64,000 nucleotides of DNA from contig JAHEYN010000012.1 in the NCBI GenBank assembly GCA_023251555.1, positions 35,095-99,094 of the forward strand. The letters are read 5' to 3'. Shown in pieces: positions 1-8,800 of the stretch. Each line of letters starts with the position of its first letter. Position 1 is the first letter of the stretch. The translations under genes were made by a program, and so were the position numbers. The notes beneath the pieces were generated by a model. It made no database searches and had not been told where the DNA came from. It saw only the letters and a program-made list of their open reading frames with translations. This DNA is from Bacteroidota bacterium (GTDB lineage: Bacteria > Bacteroidota > Bacteroidia > AKYH767-A > JAHEYN01).

Positions 1-1
1 C

Positions 2-2086
2 ATGGGTTTCTCTGCAGGGGGGTTTATCATGGCATTCAATATCTCAAGTTATGTGCTGAACGGATTCAGGTTCCCTTTCCTCGCAACACTTTCAAGGCCG
101 TTCCTCAAGTATTTTGTGAACAACTCTTTCCTGCCAATAGCCTTTATTGTAATTTATCTCTGGCAGGTTATTTCTTTCCAGCTTTTTCATGAGTTCCAGG
201 CAAGGGAGGATGTGATTGCCGAAGTGCTTGCATTCCTGCTTGGCATTGCTTCAATTTCTTTCGTCACGCTGACTTATTTCTTTACAACCAATAAGGATAT
301 CGGGAGGATGTACGGCCTGGGTTACGAAACCGGGGAGGTTAAAAGTATTGCGGAAGAAATCTCCATAGCAGCCAGAGAAAAGAAATGGGCCGCCATCAGG
401 CGGGCAGCAAGAAAGGGGAAAGAGTGGCCGGTTGATAATTATCTCAGCATTCCTTTCAGGATACGCCTGGTCAGAAGCACTGATCATTACGATAAGGAAT
501 TGCTTATGTCTGTATTCAAGCAGAATCATCTGAATGCCGCTATCATAGAGGTGATAGTTTTTGCAACTATAATTCTGCTTGGCTTTTTTCGCGACGTTCC
601 CCTTTTCCGTATCCCTGCCGGAGCCTGTATACTCCTTATTTTTTCCATGCTCCTGATGATTACCAGCGCACTGCGCTTCTGGCTGAGAGGATGGGCATCC
701 TTTCTCCTGATAGCGGGTATTGTTGTTATTAATTATTTTTCACAGTTTGAGGTTTTTACCCAGAGGAATCACGCTTATGGCATGGATTACAAAACGGTTC
801 CGGCCCCTTATTTCCTTGATACCCTGAAAGCTTTGGGAGGCTATGTTAATTATGAGAATGATGTGCTGCATACAATCTCTATTCTTGATAAATGGAAAAA
901 GAAGGCTTCTTCCATCTCGCTTTATCAGGGCAATATGGTTTGGGAGAATGCAAATAAGAAACCAAAGATGATTTTTATCTGCACCAGCGGAGGCGGTATA
1001 CGTGCGGCGTTGTGGAGCATGCGTACCCTGCAGGTTACCGACAGTATCCTCAAAGGCAAGTTGTTTGACTATACTTCTCTTGTCACAGGTTCGTCGGGCG
1101 GCGCCATAGGCGCGAGCTATTTCCGGGAACTTTATCTGGAGAATAAGTCAGGAAAAAAAATAAACTACAGGAACGACAGCTATCTTGCAAATATCTCCAA
1201 GGATGTTCTTAACCCTATTGCAGTCAGCATTGCCGTGAATGACCTCTTTGCAGGTTTCCAGAATGTTAAAATCGGGAACTACCGCTATAAAAAAGACAGG
1301 GCGTATGAGTTTGAGAGGCAGCTGAACGAGAATACCGGCTATGTCCTCGATAAGCGGCTTATTGATTACCGCCAGCCTGAACTGGATGCTGTAATTCCGA
1401 TGACCATTTTTAACCCGACTATCATTAACGATGGCCGGCGGCTGTTTATTTCCGCACAACCTGTTTCTTATCTCATCAACCGCGCTCCTTCGGATAATTT
1501 CGTTCTTTCACCCATTATTGAGGGAGTTGAATTCACCCGCTTTTTTGAGAAGCAGAATGCATGGAATACCAGATTCACCAGTGTGCTGCGGATGAACGCT
1601 ACTTTCCCTTATGTGATGCCCACCGTCACGCTTCCCAGCGAACCTCCCGTGGAGGTGATGGATGCAGGCATGAGGGATAACTTCGGCCTCCAGGCCTCCC
1701 TGCGCTTCATCTACACTTTCAGGAAGTGGATTACGAGTAACACGAGCGGAATCGTTATGATACAGATACGCGATACGCATAAGGAAATTCCGATTGACAA
1801 AAAAAATAACAGCACTATGTTCCAGAATATTACCAGCCCCGTCGGGAACTTTTACGCCAACTTTGCCAAAGTGCAGGACTACAACCAGGACGAACTTTTG
1901 CAGTACGCCAGTTCATGGTTCGATGGAAAAATTGATTTTCTGATATTCGAACTTCCCAACGACAGGCAGAAAATTTCACTGAGCTGGCATCTCACTACCC
2001 GCGAAAAACAATATATCTATGATGCCATTAACCTCCCCGAAAACCAGCAGTCGCTGTATAGGTTAAGGCAGCTTGTCAGTGACTGA
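2..2086 (+). CDS. Patatin-like phospholipase with N-terminal membrane region
   Basis: Predicted membrane-bound acyl hydrolase of the patatin family. The first ~250 residues hold several hydrophobic segments (roughly 40-60, 72-95, 180-200, 205-247). The patatin domain then starts with the oxyanion motif GGGIR (330-334), the nucleophile motif GSSGG with Ser365 (363-367), and the catalytic Asp in DAG at 554-556. All three catalytic elements are present, so it should be active. The substrate cannot be read from sequence. The reading frame begins at ATG 2, a second in-frame ATG lies at 29, and the gene may also extend left of the window, so the start is uncertain. It converges with the DUF4340 gene and the two 3' ends overlap by 11 bp. 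Confidence 0.85.
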   Translation: MGFSAGGFIMAFNISSYVLNGFRFPFLATLSRPFLKYFVNNSFLPIAFIVIYLWQVISFQLFHEFQAREDVIAEVLAFLLGIASISFVTLTYFFTTNKDIGRMYGLGYETGEVKSIAEEISIAAREKKWAAIRRAARKGKEWPVDNYLSIPFRIRLVRSTDHYDKELLMSVFKQNHLNAAIIEVIVFATIILLGFFRDVPLFRIPAGACILLIFSMLLMITSALRFWLRGWASFLLIAGIVVINYFSQFEVFTQRNHAYGMDYKTVPAPYFLDTLKALGGYVNYENDVLHTISILDKWKKKASSISLYQGNMVWENANKKPKMIFICTSGGGIRAALWSMRTLQVTDSILKGKLFDYTSLVTGSSGGAIGASYFRELYLENKSGKKINYRNDSYLANISKDVLNPIAVSIAVNDLFAGFQNVKIGNYRYKKDRAYEFERQLNENTGYVLDKRLIDYRQPELDAVIPMTIFNPTIINDGRRLFISAQPVSYLINRAPSDNFVLSPIIEGVEFTRFFEKQNAWNTRFTSVLRMNATFPYVMPTVTLPSEPPVEVMDAGMRDNFGLQASLRFIYTFRKWITSNTSGIVMIQIRDTHKEIPIDKKNNSTMFQNITSPVGNFYANFAKVQDYNQDELLQYASSWFDGKIDFLIFELPNDRQKISLSWHLTTREKQYIYDAINLPENQQSLYRLRQLVSD

Positions 2087-3038
2087 CCTTTTTTTTGCTT
2101 TCGTGCTTTTGTGTTTTCAGCAGATCCTCTTTACGGGGCAGCAGTCTTGGTATTTCGGCGGCACCATACTGGAAAAAGGTATTCGGGTTCATTGTTGAAT
2201 TGAAAATATATTCGCCGGGAGCTTTCCCCGGATACCCTCTGACTTCCGTTGTTTTACCGCCTTTCGTTTCTATCTTAAGTGTAAATAAAGGAGTTTTCCC
2301 CTCAGGCCTGAAATCATCAGCGTAACGGTAGCCCTTAAACATGCTGATTGCCCCGAAATAATTGTCCATGTTCAAAGTGTCGTTTGTGTCCGAGAACCAA
2401 AGAGAATCTTTTTTTACCGCTGCAAACCCGCTGTCGGAAGGGTACCCGAAAATGATCTTTGAAACATCGCTTCTCTCAACCTGGATAAAAGTTTTGTTTC
2501 TCCAGTTGTTGATTCCCTGGTTGATGCTCATGCTCAGCAGGCCTGGAACCGAATACACTTCATCTTCATCGGCCATGCGCACATAAGTCAGCCCCGACCG
2601 GCTCTGGGGCTGGAACCCGAAACGCCCTATCATGATGTCGCGCAGCTTGTTTTTATGATCATCCAGCAGCTTAACCCTCGTGGCAAGGGAATCGGTGAGC
2701 TGAAAATCCTTCCACTTGTCTTTTGATTTTGCGGCGAGATGCTCAGGCTTCATTTTAAGCAGGTCATTGAGCAGGTGTATCACAGCGTTGGTATCGGCTT
2801 CCGCATGAAAACTGTCTCTGCCTACCGTCCACCCGTTTTTATTTCTGGTTATCCTTATCTCCCTGTGTGCCTCATTCGTAGGGTAGAGTACTATCTCTGA
2901 AACAGCCGCTGAATCAATGACCGGAAATTCCCCCCGGAATGTTTGCTCTGTCTTCTTCTCGAGGAAGAATTTAGATATAAGAAAGAGTCCTGCAAGGGCT
3001 GCAAGGACAATCAGCAGAAAGTTGTTTCGCTTAAGCAT
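2076..3038 (-). CDS. DUF4340 domain protein downstream of gldG
   Basis: 320-residue protein with one N-terminal membrane segment (about residues 6-24) and a long periplasmic part typical of DUF4340. Proteins of this family often sit next to GldG-like auxiliary ABC components in Bacteroidota and other phyla, and their function is not established. The start overlaps the end of gldG by 8 bp, so it is the last gene of a translationally coupled gldA-gldF-gldG-DUF4340 operon. The context suggests an accessory part of the same exporter-like complex; that is inference. Confidence 0.85.
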   Translation of the reverse strand: MLKRNNFLLIVLAALAGLFLISKFFLEKKTEQTFRGEFPVIDSAAVSEIVLYPTNEAHREIRITRNKNGWTVGRDSFHAEADTNAVIHLLNDLLKMKPEHLAAKSKDKWKDFQLTDSLATRVKLLDDHKNKLRDIMIGRFGFQPQSRSGLTYVRMADEDEVYSVPGLLSMSINQGINNWRNKTFIQVERSDVSKIIFGYPSDSGFAAVKKDSLWFSDTNDTLNMDNYFGAISMFKGYRYADDFRPEGKTPLFTLKIETKGGKTTEVRGYPGKAPGEYIFNSTMNPNTFFQYGAAEIPRLLPRKEDLLKTQKHESKKKVSH

Positions 3039-4554
3039 AATTTTCCTCCATTCTTCTTACGCGTAAGTTTCTTTTCACCTGCATCCTGATCACCCCGTAA
3101 CCGATGACAAGCAGGATGGGTAAAAGGAAATTGATGTATTTGAGCATTGATTTTGTTCCGTCTTCGATCTGGTCAATGGGGCGGGATGTTACACCTTTTG
3201 TCCTCAGTTCAATAAGCCCGGTGTCGTCCGAAAGCCAGTCAATGCTGTTGGCCATCAGGCTTACATTGTCGGGTTGAAGTTGCTGCGCCTGTCCCCTTTC
3301 CCCGTTTACGGCAAAGTCACCGTCAGAAATGATTACGATTTTTGATTTACTTCCGCCGGATATCTTTCCTTCAAGAACACCCGCAACAGGGATTAGGGGA
3401 ATGGTAAAATCCCTTTCAGCCCAGTGTTTGCTGATGTCAAAAAACAGGGGTGCCTTGGCAAGTCCTGACTTATCGGAAGTGGTGGCGATTGTTGTAAAGA
3501 CAAGAGAAGAATCTCCCTTTCCGGTAAAGCGTATGGGGCTTGCAAACTGGAACATTACAGCCTCGAGCCCCTTGGTGATCGGGTGGGCGCTGAATTTCTG
3601 TATGATGGGAAGATAAGGGAAAGCCACAGGGGTGTTGAACCTGAACGCTCCCTGCTGCTGCTGTACCGTTACGCTCCCGCAACGGGCATCAATTACAAAG
3701 CTGTCGTCAATTTCCAGGCCTTTGGCTTTCAGCCAGGATTCCAGCCCTGTGGAAATCACAGACCCGCTGGCAGTGCTGAAATCACCCTTAACCCTGTTCA
3801 TTGCCACAAGCATTCTTCCGCCTCTTGCAAGAAAAGCATCCAGTTGTGCGAGATGGGAGGGAGGGAAGGTATCCTTCGGGGCAACGATTGCAAGGGTTTT
3901 GTATTTTTCAGGTATGCTGCTGGTGTCGCTCAGCGTAAGCGGGTCGACCTGGTATAAGATGTTCAGTGCGCTGCCTACCTGAGAAAGTTGCTCCATGGGT
4001 GGTTCGCCATGCCCCTGTATAAAGGCAACGGAAGGTTTCTCTTTCACGGATATTTTTTTGATGCTGGTGGACAGTGCATATTCCATGGCTGTTCCAGGCT
4101 GCATAAAAGGTATAGCTTCCTTCTGCTCGCCTTTTTGCACGACCGCCCCGAGGAAAGCTTTCTGTTGTTTCATCTGGTCTTTCTCCCTTACATTTATCAT
4201 GACCGGCTGGATGCCGTTCTGCATGGCATCTCTTTCTTTCTCCTCGTTCTCCGAAGGGTTGATGAACTCATATACCACGTTACCCCTGGAAAGATTTGCA
4301 TATTCAATCAGCATTTCTTTGAAATCTTTTCTTGTCCTTGCAATATCAGGAGGAAGATTTTCTGAAAAATAAGCCTTCACCGTAACGGGTTCTTCAAGCC
4401 CGCTGAGGATGTCTTTGGTTGCCTTACTCATGGTATATTGCTTTTCTTTTGTCATGTCGAAACGAAGGAAGAAGTGGTCCGACAAGAGGTTTAAGAACAG
4501 CAGAACCCCGGCCATCAGGGCAATGGAGGTGTAGAATGCATTTTTGTTTTTCAT
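3031..4554 (-). CDS. gldG: Gliding motility-associated ABC transporter component GldG
   Basis: 507 residues from the ATG at 4554. A longer reading from 4611 adds 19 residues but would overlap gldF, whereas 4554 leaves a 16-bp gap and starts with a normal MKNKN sequence. Architecture: N-terminal transmembrane helix (about 7-30), a large periplasmic region of the ABC-type uncharacterised transport family, and a C-terminal transmembrane helix near residues 470-490 followed by a basic tail. GldG is the auxiliary membrane subunit of the GldA/GldF/GldG transporter described in Flavobacterium gliding. Its gliding role is known from that genus; whether this organism glides cannot be told here. Confidence 0.9.
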   Translation of the reverse strand: MKNKNAFYTSIALMAGVLLFLNLLSDHFFLRFDMTKEKQYTMSKATKDILSGLEEPVTVKAYFSENLPPDIARTRKDFKEMLIEYANLSRGNVVYEFINPSENEEKERDAMQNGIQPVMINVREKDQMKQQKAFLGAVVQKGEQKEAIPFMQPGTAMEYALSTSIKKISVKEKPSVAFIQGHGEPPMEQLSQVGSALNILYQVDPLTLSDTSSIPEKYKTLAIVAPKDTFPPSHLAQLDAFLARGGRMLVAMNRVKGDFSTASGSVISTGLESWLKAKGLEIDDSFVIDARCGSVTVQQQQGAFRFNTPVAFPYLPIIQKFSAHPITKGLEAVMFQFASPIRFTGKGDSSLVFTTIATTSDKSGLAKAPLFFDISKHWAERDFTIPLIPVAGVLEGKISGGSKSKIVIISDGDFAVNGERGQAQQLQPDNVSLMANSIDWLSDDTGLIELRTKGVTSRPIDQIEDGTKSMLKYINFLLPILLVIGYGVIRMQVKRNLRVRRMEENYA

Positions 4555-4570
4555 GGAAGTGAAGATCTTT

Positions 4571-5296
4571 TTATTCTGAAATTTTTCTTTTTGTAAGCGA
4601 CAACTCGGCAAGGAACAGCCCGATAAAAATAATCGAGATGAAATAGATGATGTCTTTGGTATCTATCACTCCCCTCGAAAGAGATTCGAAATGTGTGCCA
4701 AGACTCAGGGTGTTGAACAGTTCTCCCGTGAAACCTGTGAAATTGCCCGCGAGCACACCGAAAATAATATGGAAGAAGAGCCCGATAAACAGTGCGGACA
4801 GGAATGCTACAATCTGGTTGTTGGTAACGCTGCTGGTGAATAACCCTATGCTGATATACGCTGCACTCATCATCATCAGGGCAAAATACCCGCAGAGGAT
4901 ACTCCCGTGGTCAACCTTTCCTATGTTGGCGATGGTAACATAGTAGGGGAGGGTGAAGAGCAGGGCAATGCAGATGAGAATAAACGAGGAAAGAAATTTT
5001 CCCGCAACTACCTGCCTGTCGGTCACTGCTTTTGTGAGCAGCAGCTCAATGGTGCCTGTCTTTTTCTCTTCAGCCAGCAGGCGCATAGTCAGGGCAGGGA
5101 TGAAGAAGAAGAGCGTCCAGTAAGCAATCCCGAAAAATCCCTGGAGAGAGGCCTGCCCTATCAGAAATATATCTGACCCGTAAAGCCATGTAAAAAACCC
5201 GCTGAATCCAAGGAATAAAACGAGCAGGATATATGCAATCAGCGAATCAAAGAACGACTGCAGCTCACGTTTAGCTATAATCCATGTTGCTTTCAT
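4571..5296 (-). CDS. gldF: ABC transporter permease GldF
   Basis: 241-residue polytopic inner-membrane protein with six predicted transmembrane helices (about 18-38, 55-78, 100-122, 132-156, 164-186, 212-234), matching the ABC-2 permease type of GldF. It lies 12 bp downstream of the ATPase gene and 16 bp upstream of gldG, in the order expected for one transcription unit. It should form the membrane channel with the GldA ATPase. The transported substrate of Gld transporters is unknown. Confidence 0.9.
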   Translation of the reverse strand: MKATWIIAKRELQSFFDSLIAYILLVLFLGFSGFFTWLYGSDIFLIGQASLQGFFGIAYWTLFFFIPALTMRLLAEEKKTGTIELLLTKAVTDRQVVAGKFLSSFILICIALLFTLPYYVTIANIGKVDHGSILCGYFALMMMSAAYISIGLFTSSVTNNQIVAFLSALFIGLFFHIIFGVLAGNFTGFTGELFNTLSLGTHFESLSRGVIDTKDIIYFISIIFIGLFLAELSLTKRKISE

Positions 5297-5308
5297 AACA
5301 GTATTTTA

Positions 5309-6238
5309 TTAGTTCATTGTCAGGTTCCTGAAAATATCTTCGAGCTTGGTTTCGAGCACCGACATTTCTGTCAGCGTCCAGCCTTTGTTAACACAGAGTC
5401 TGAAAATCTCTTTTCTTGATGAAGTCATCGGCCGGCTCTGGATTTCAAAGCGGTTCATCTGCCGGTCAAGAAAATCAACAACTGCTACGGTGGGAACTTG
5501 TTTTATGGCATTGAAAATTTCGTTCACATCCCCGTCTTCGATTTTTATTTTCAGCATTTCACGTCCTTCTGCCTGCTGCCTCAGTGAACTGGCAGTTCCG
5601 TCTGCCACAATTTTACCTTTGTTTATAATGAGGATACGGTCGCAGGTGGCCTCTACCTCAGGAAGTATATGGGTAGACAGTATGACTGTTTTTTCCCTGC
5701 CGAGTTCCCGGATGAGTTTTCTTATTTCAATGATCTGGTTGGGATCGAGCCCTGATGTGGGCTCGTCGAGCACCAGGATGTCAGGATTGTGTATCATCGC
5801 CTGTGCAAGGCCCACTCTTTGCTTGTAGCCCTTCGAGAGTTCTCCTATTTTCTTATGTTTCTCTGCATTGAGTCCGCAGCGTTTCACCATGTCCGCCACA
5901 CGCTGGTTGATTTCTCCTGAGGAGACACCCTGGAGCGCTGCACAAAATTCCAGGTAGTCCATCACAGGCATATCGGCATAAAGCGGGTTGCTCTCGGGAA
6001 GGTATCCGATGTGGCGTTTCAGCTCATCGCCGGAATCCTTTATGGATTTCCCCCCGATGGTGATATCACCTCCTGATGAAGAAAGATACCCGGTGAGGAT
6101 TTTCATTGTGGTGCTTTTCCCTGCACCGTTTGGTCCCAGGAAGCCAAGTATTTCACCGGTCTTTACCTCAAATGAAATATCATCCACGGCACGCTGCGCA
6201 CCGTATTTTTTGCTCAGTTTACTGATGGATATGTCCAT
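5309..6238 (-). CDS. gldA: ABC transporter ATP-binding protein GldA
   Basis: 309 residues. Visible motifs: Walker A GPNGAGKST near residue 36, signature LSKGY (a variant of LSGGQ), Walker B LVLDEP followed by TSGLDP, and the H-loop STH. The C-terminal ~80 residues form the extra domain found in ABC-2 type ATPases. It energises GldF/GldG. In Flavobacterium johnsoniae gldA is not next to gldFG, while here all three are contiguous. Transcription probably starts at the promoter at 6305-6336, giving a leader of about 60 nt. Confidence 0.9.
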   Translation of the reverse strand: MDISISKLSKKYGAQRAVDDISFEVKTGEILGFLGPNGAGKSTTMKILTGYLSSSGGDITIGGKSIKDSGDELKRHIGYLPESNPLYADMPVMDYLEFCAALQGVSSGEINQRVADMVKRCGLNAEKHKKIGELSKGYKQRVGLAQAMIHNPDILVLDEPTSGLDPNQIIEIRKLIRELGREKTVILSTHILPEVEATCDRILIINKGKIVADGTASSLRQQAEGREMLKIKIEDGDVNEIFNAIKQVPTVAVVDFLDRQMNRFEIQSRPMTSSRKEIFRLCVNKGWTLTEMSVLETKLEDIFRNLTMN

Positions 6239-6304
6239 GGCAGATGTGTTGTTGTTTTTAAACCCGTCTTAAACGGAAAAGGTGATGAAATATTTTATGA
6301 ACTG

Positions 6305-6336
6305 CAAAATTATATAAAAAGTTACACTAACAAAAA
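6305..6336 (-). promoter_or_regulatory. Promoter of the gldA operon
   Basis: Read on the minus strand: -33 box TTTTTG (6331-6336), 18-bp spacer, -7 box TAATTTTG (6305-6312), matching the Bacteroidota consensus TAnnTTTG. It lies 67 bp before the gldA ATG. It also lies just after the stop of the small gene at 6360-6533. Confidence 0.6.
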
Positions 6337-6359
6337 CAGCAATAAACCCCTAAATCCGC

Positions 6360-6533
6360 CTAAGTGGAGAAGAATATAAAACCTTTGAATAGCCTGTAGA
6401 TAAGGGGAGTATGAGTAAGGGGAGCAGCCGGAATCTTCGTGCTGTCTAATGCCAAAAGTGAATCTTGTGCTAATGAACCCAAACTGATGAAAAGAAAAAC
6501 AACAATTGTGAAAAGTAGTTTTGGTTTTTTCAT
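6360..6533 (-). CDS. Small secreted peptide of unknown function (57 aa)
   Basis: A 57-codon frame, ATG at 6533 and TAG at 6360-6362. The first ~23 residues form a convincing signal peptide: MKKPK, then a hydrophobic core with LLFTIVVFLFISLGS, then a cleavage-like LAQ|D typical of Bacteroidota. The mature peptide would be about 34 residues, Ser/Pro/Thr-containing at first and ending in an aromatic-rich stretch (GFIFFST). I do not recognise a family. It stands alone between the E1 gene and gldA and could be a real mini-gene or the 5' remnant of a longer decayed gene, since the bases after the stop continue without clear coding signal. Confidence 0.5.
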   Translation of the reverse strand: MKKPKLLFTIVVFLFISLGSLAQDSLLALDSTKIPAAPLTHTPLIYRLFKGFIFFST

Positions 6534-6619
6534 GGAACACTTTTAAAAAGTGGAAATGTATGTGTGGGAATTGTTAATGCAAAAGAGAAAATTAATCATC
6601 ATTGTCCGACAAAATTATG

Positions 6620-6651
6620 AAAAAATAATGGGTGAGCCTTAAAGTCCACCC
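6620..6651 (-). terminator. Probable terminator after the E1 gene
   Basis: On the minus strand GGGTG (6651-6647) pairs with CACCC (6634-6630) around a 12-nt loop and is followed by ATTATTTTTT. It starts 8 bp after the E1 stop codon. The stem is short, hence moderate confidence. Confidence 0.45.
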
Positions 6652-6658
6652 GGACGAG

Positions 6659-8635
6659 TTAGTATTTCCATAGCTTTTCAAGCTGCCTGATAAACCGTTC
6701 TTCGGGTAAAAACTGCTTTTCAAGAGCGGGAGACATTGGAACGGGGGTGTCCAGTGCACCGCAGCGGATAACAGGAGCATCAAGATATTGGAAACATTCC
6801 GTAGTAACACAGGCCGTAATCTCTGCGCCTATCCCGCCGGTGAGGGTGTCCTCGTGGAGGACAATCAGTTTGCCGGTCCTCCGGACGGACTCCAGTACGG
6901 TTTCCTTATCCCATGGCAGCAGGGAACGCAGGTCAATCAGATCGGCAGATAAACCAGCCAGTTGCTGCAGCGCATTAACCGCCCAGTGAACGCCCATCCC
7001 GTAAGTTACTATCGTGAGATCAGACCCTTCGCTCAGGAGAGCAGCCTTGCCTATTTCAATGGTAAAATAATCGTCCGGGACATTCCCCGTTATGCTTCTG
7101 TATAATGCCTTGTGCTCATAATACAGCACTGGATTCTGGTCCTCTATTGCAGCGCATAAAAGGCCTTTTGCATCATGTGGAGAAGATGGATAAACTATTT
7201 TCAGTCCGGGCACGTGGAAAAACCACGCCTCGGTAGACTGCGAATGGAACGGGCCTGCACCGACGCCGGCGCCCGTCGGCATCCTTATCACCGTGTCGGC
7301 ATACTGTCCCCATCGGTAGTGGGTTTTCGCTAAATTGTTTACGACCTGGTTAAACCCGCAGCTGATAAAATCGGCAAATTGCATCTCGATGATTGACTTA
7401 TACCCGTTAACCGAGAGCCCAAGCCCCATGCCGAGTATGGCCGACTCACATATCGGGGTGTTCCGTACTCTTTCTTTTCCAAATTCCTCTACGAAGCCTT
7501 GTGTGGCCTTGAACACTCCCCCGTATTCTGCAATGTCCTGTCCCATTATGATCAGGTTTCCGTGGCGTTTCATAGCCTGCCTCATGCCGTCAGTAATTGC
7601 ATCAATGAAACGCTTCTCTGTTCCGGTTTCCGAAGATGCAGAGATTAAAGGCGCAGGAGCGGCATACATATCTCCCAGTTCAAGGGCTATATCAGGAGCG
7701 GCCTCGGGTTCTGAGAAGGTGATTTCAAGATGGTGTTCAATTTCCCTCCTGATTCCTTCTTTCGCTTTAGTGCATTCCGCCTTCTGTACAACTCCTTCCC
7801 TGAGGAGGTACTTTTCATAATTGGCGACGGGATCTTTTTTTGCCCATTTTTCAATAAGTTCACCGGGCACATATTTTGTTCCTGAAGCCTCTTCATGCCC
7901 ACGCATCCTGAAGGTGAGGCACTCAAGCAGGAAAGGCCTGCTTTTTTCCCTTATAGAATTCCTGATTTTACTTACTGCCGAATAAACTTCAAGGATGTTG
8001 TTTCCGTCAACCTGTACAGCCTCAATTCCATATCCTGTGGCCTTATCAATAAACTGCTTGCAGCGGAACTGCTCCAGGGATGGGGTAGAAAGGCCGTACC
8101 CGTTATTTTCTATCACGAATATCACAGGGAGGTCCCATACTGCCGCAACATTAATTGCTTCGTGAAAGTCTCCCTCGCTTGTGCCCCCGTCGCCCGTAAA
8201 AACAGCCGTTACCTTCTTGTTTTTTTTTAAAAGATCTGCCAGGGCCACACCGTCAGCCACTCCCATCTGTGCGCCGAGGTGGGAGATCATTCCGATGATA
8301 TGATGCTCTTTTGTCCCGAAGTGGAATGACCTGTCCCGGCTGCGGGTAAATCCACCGGGCTTTCCCATGAACTGTGAAAATAAGCGGTGGAGCGGAATTT
8401 CCCGTGAAGTAAAAACACCAAGGTTGCGATGCATTGGAAGAATGAAATCTTCTTTGTCAAGTGCATTGGCAACACCCGCCGCAATGGCTTCCTGCCCTAT
8501 GCCCGAAAACCATTTGGCAAGTTTTCCCTGCCTGAGCAGGATGAGCATTTTCTCTTCGATCATCCTTGGCCTGAGAAGAGAATGATAAAGCTGTCTTAAA
8601 AGTTCTTCGGGGTAATCGTTACGGTTGTATTTCAT
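6659..8635 (-). CDS. Fused 2-oxoacid dehydrogenase E1 component (alpha + beta)
   Basis: 658-residue thiamine-diphosphate enzyme in which the E1 alpha and E1 beta chains are one polypeptide. The alpha half (about 1-330) carries the TPP/Mg motif GDGGTSEGDFHEA ending in ENNGYG. The beta half (about 345-658) has the transketolase-like pyrimidine domain (MGQDIAEYGGVF) and a C-terminal transketolase domain. It decarboxylates a 2-oxoacid (branched-chain 2-oxoacid or pyruvate) and passes the acyl group to an E2 lipoyl domain. No E2 or E3 gene is nearby, so the substrate is not settled. A start at 8656 is possible, but 8635 is preferred because the promoter -7 box at 8658-8665 would put transcription start at or inside the longer start. 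Confidence 0.85.
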   Translation of the reverse strand: MKYNRNDYPEELLRQLYHSLLRPRMIEEKMLILLRQGKLAKWFSGIGQEAIAAGVANALDKEDFILPMHRNLGVFTSREIPLHRLFSQFMGKPGGFTRSRDRSFHFGTKEHHIIGMISHLGAQMGVADGVALADLLKKNKKVTAVFTGDGGTSEGDFHEAINVAAVWDLPVIFVIENNGYGLSTPSLEQFRCKQFIDKATGYGIEAVQVDGNNILEVYSAVSKIRNSIREKSRPFLLECLTFRMRGHEEASGTKYVPGELIEKWAKKDPVANYEKYLLREGVVQKAECTKAKEGIRREIEHHLEITFSEPEAAPDIALELGDMYAAPAPLISASSETGTEKRFIDAITDGMRQAMKRHGNLIIMGQDIAEYGGVFKATQGFVEEFGKERVRNTPICESAILGMGLGLSVNGYKSIIEMQFADFISCGFNQVVNNLAKTHYRWGQYADTVIRMPTGAGVGAGPFHSQSTEAWFFHVPGLKIVYPSSPHDAKGLLCAAIEDQNPVLYYEHKALYRSITGNVPDDYFTIEIGKAALLSEGSDLTIVTYGMGVHWAVNALQQLAGLSADLIDLRSLLPWDKETVLESVRRTGKLIVLHEDTLTGGIGAEITACVTTECFQYLDAPVIRCGALDTPVPMSPALEKQFLPEERFIRQLEKLWKY

Positions 8636-8657
8636 GGGGAAGAAAAATATTGGCATA

Positions 8658-8665
8658 CAAAAATA
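8658..8665 (-). promoter_or_regulatory. -7 promoter element of the E1 gene
   Basis: TATTTTTG on the minus strand, a match to TAnnTTTG, 23 bp before the ATG at 8635. No convincing -33 box was found at the right distance. Confidence 0.4.
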
Positions 8666-8680
8666 TCAAAAATCGGTATC

Positions 8681-8746
8681 TTTAACCCGCCTTCGTGTTC
8701 CGCTACGGCGGACAAGAGGGTTCGGGGCTTGCCAGGGGTTAATATA
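8681..8746 (+). repeat. Dispersed structured repeat, copy A
   Basis: About 65 bp shared with copies B (21730-21797) and C (47234-47305), all in the same orientation. The ends form an inverted repeat TTAACCC / GGGTTAA. Inside is the hairpin CCGC-TACG-GCGG, followed by GACAAGAGGG. Here it lies between the divergent E1 gene and the 46-residue membrane protein gene, 55 bp upstream of the latter. Confidence 0.8.
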
Positions 8747-8800
8747 CTATTTTAATCCCCCGCTCTTATTCCGGGAGTGTTAAGGAAAATATTTAAAGCA

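Noticed and set aside
6597..6608. Shared string TCATCATTGTCC at 6597 and near 39541
   Set aside because: Twelve bases without similar flanks or symmetry; expected by chance in 64 kb at this composition often enough to ignore.
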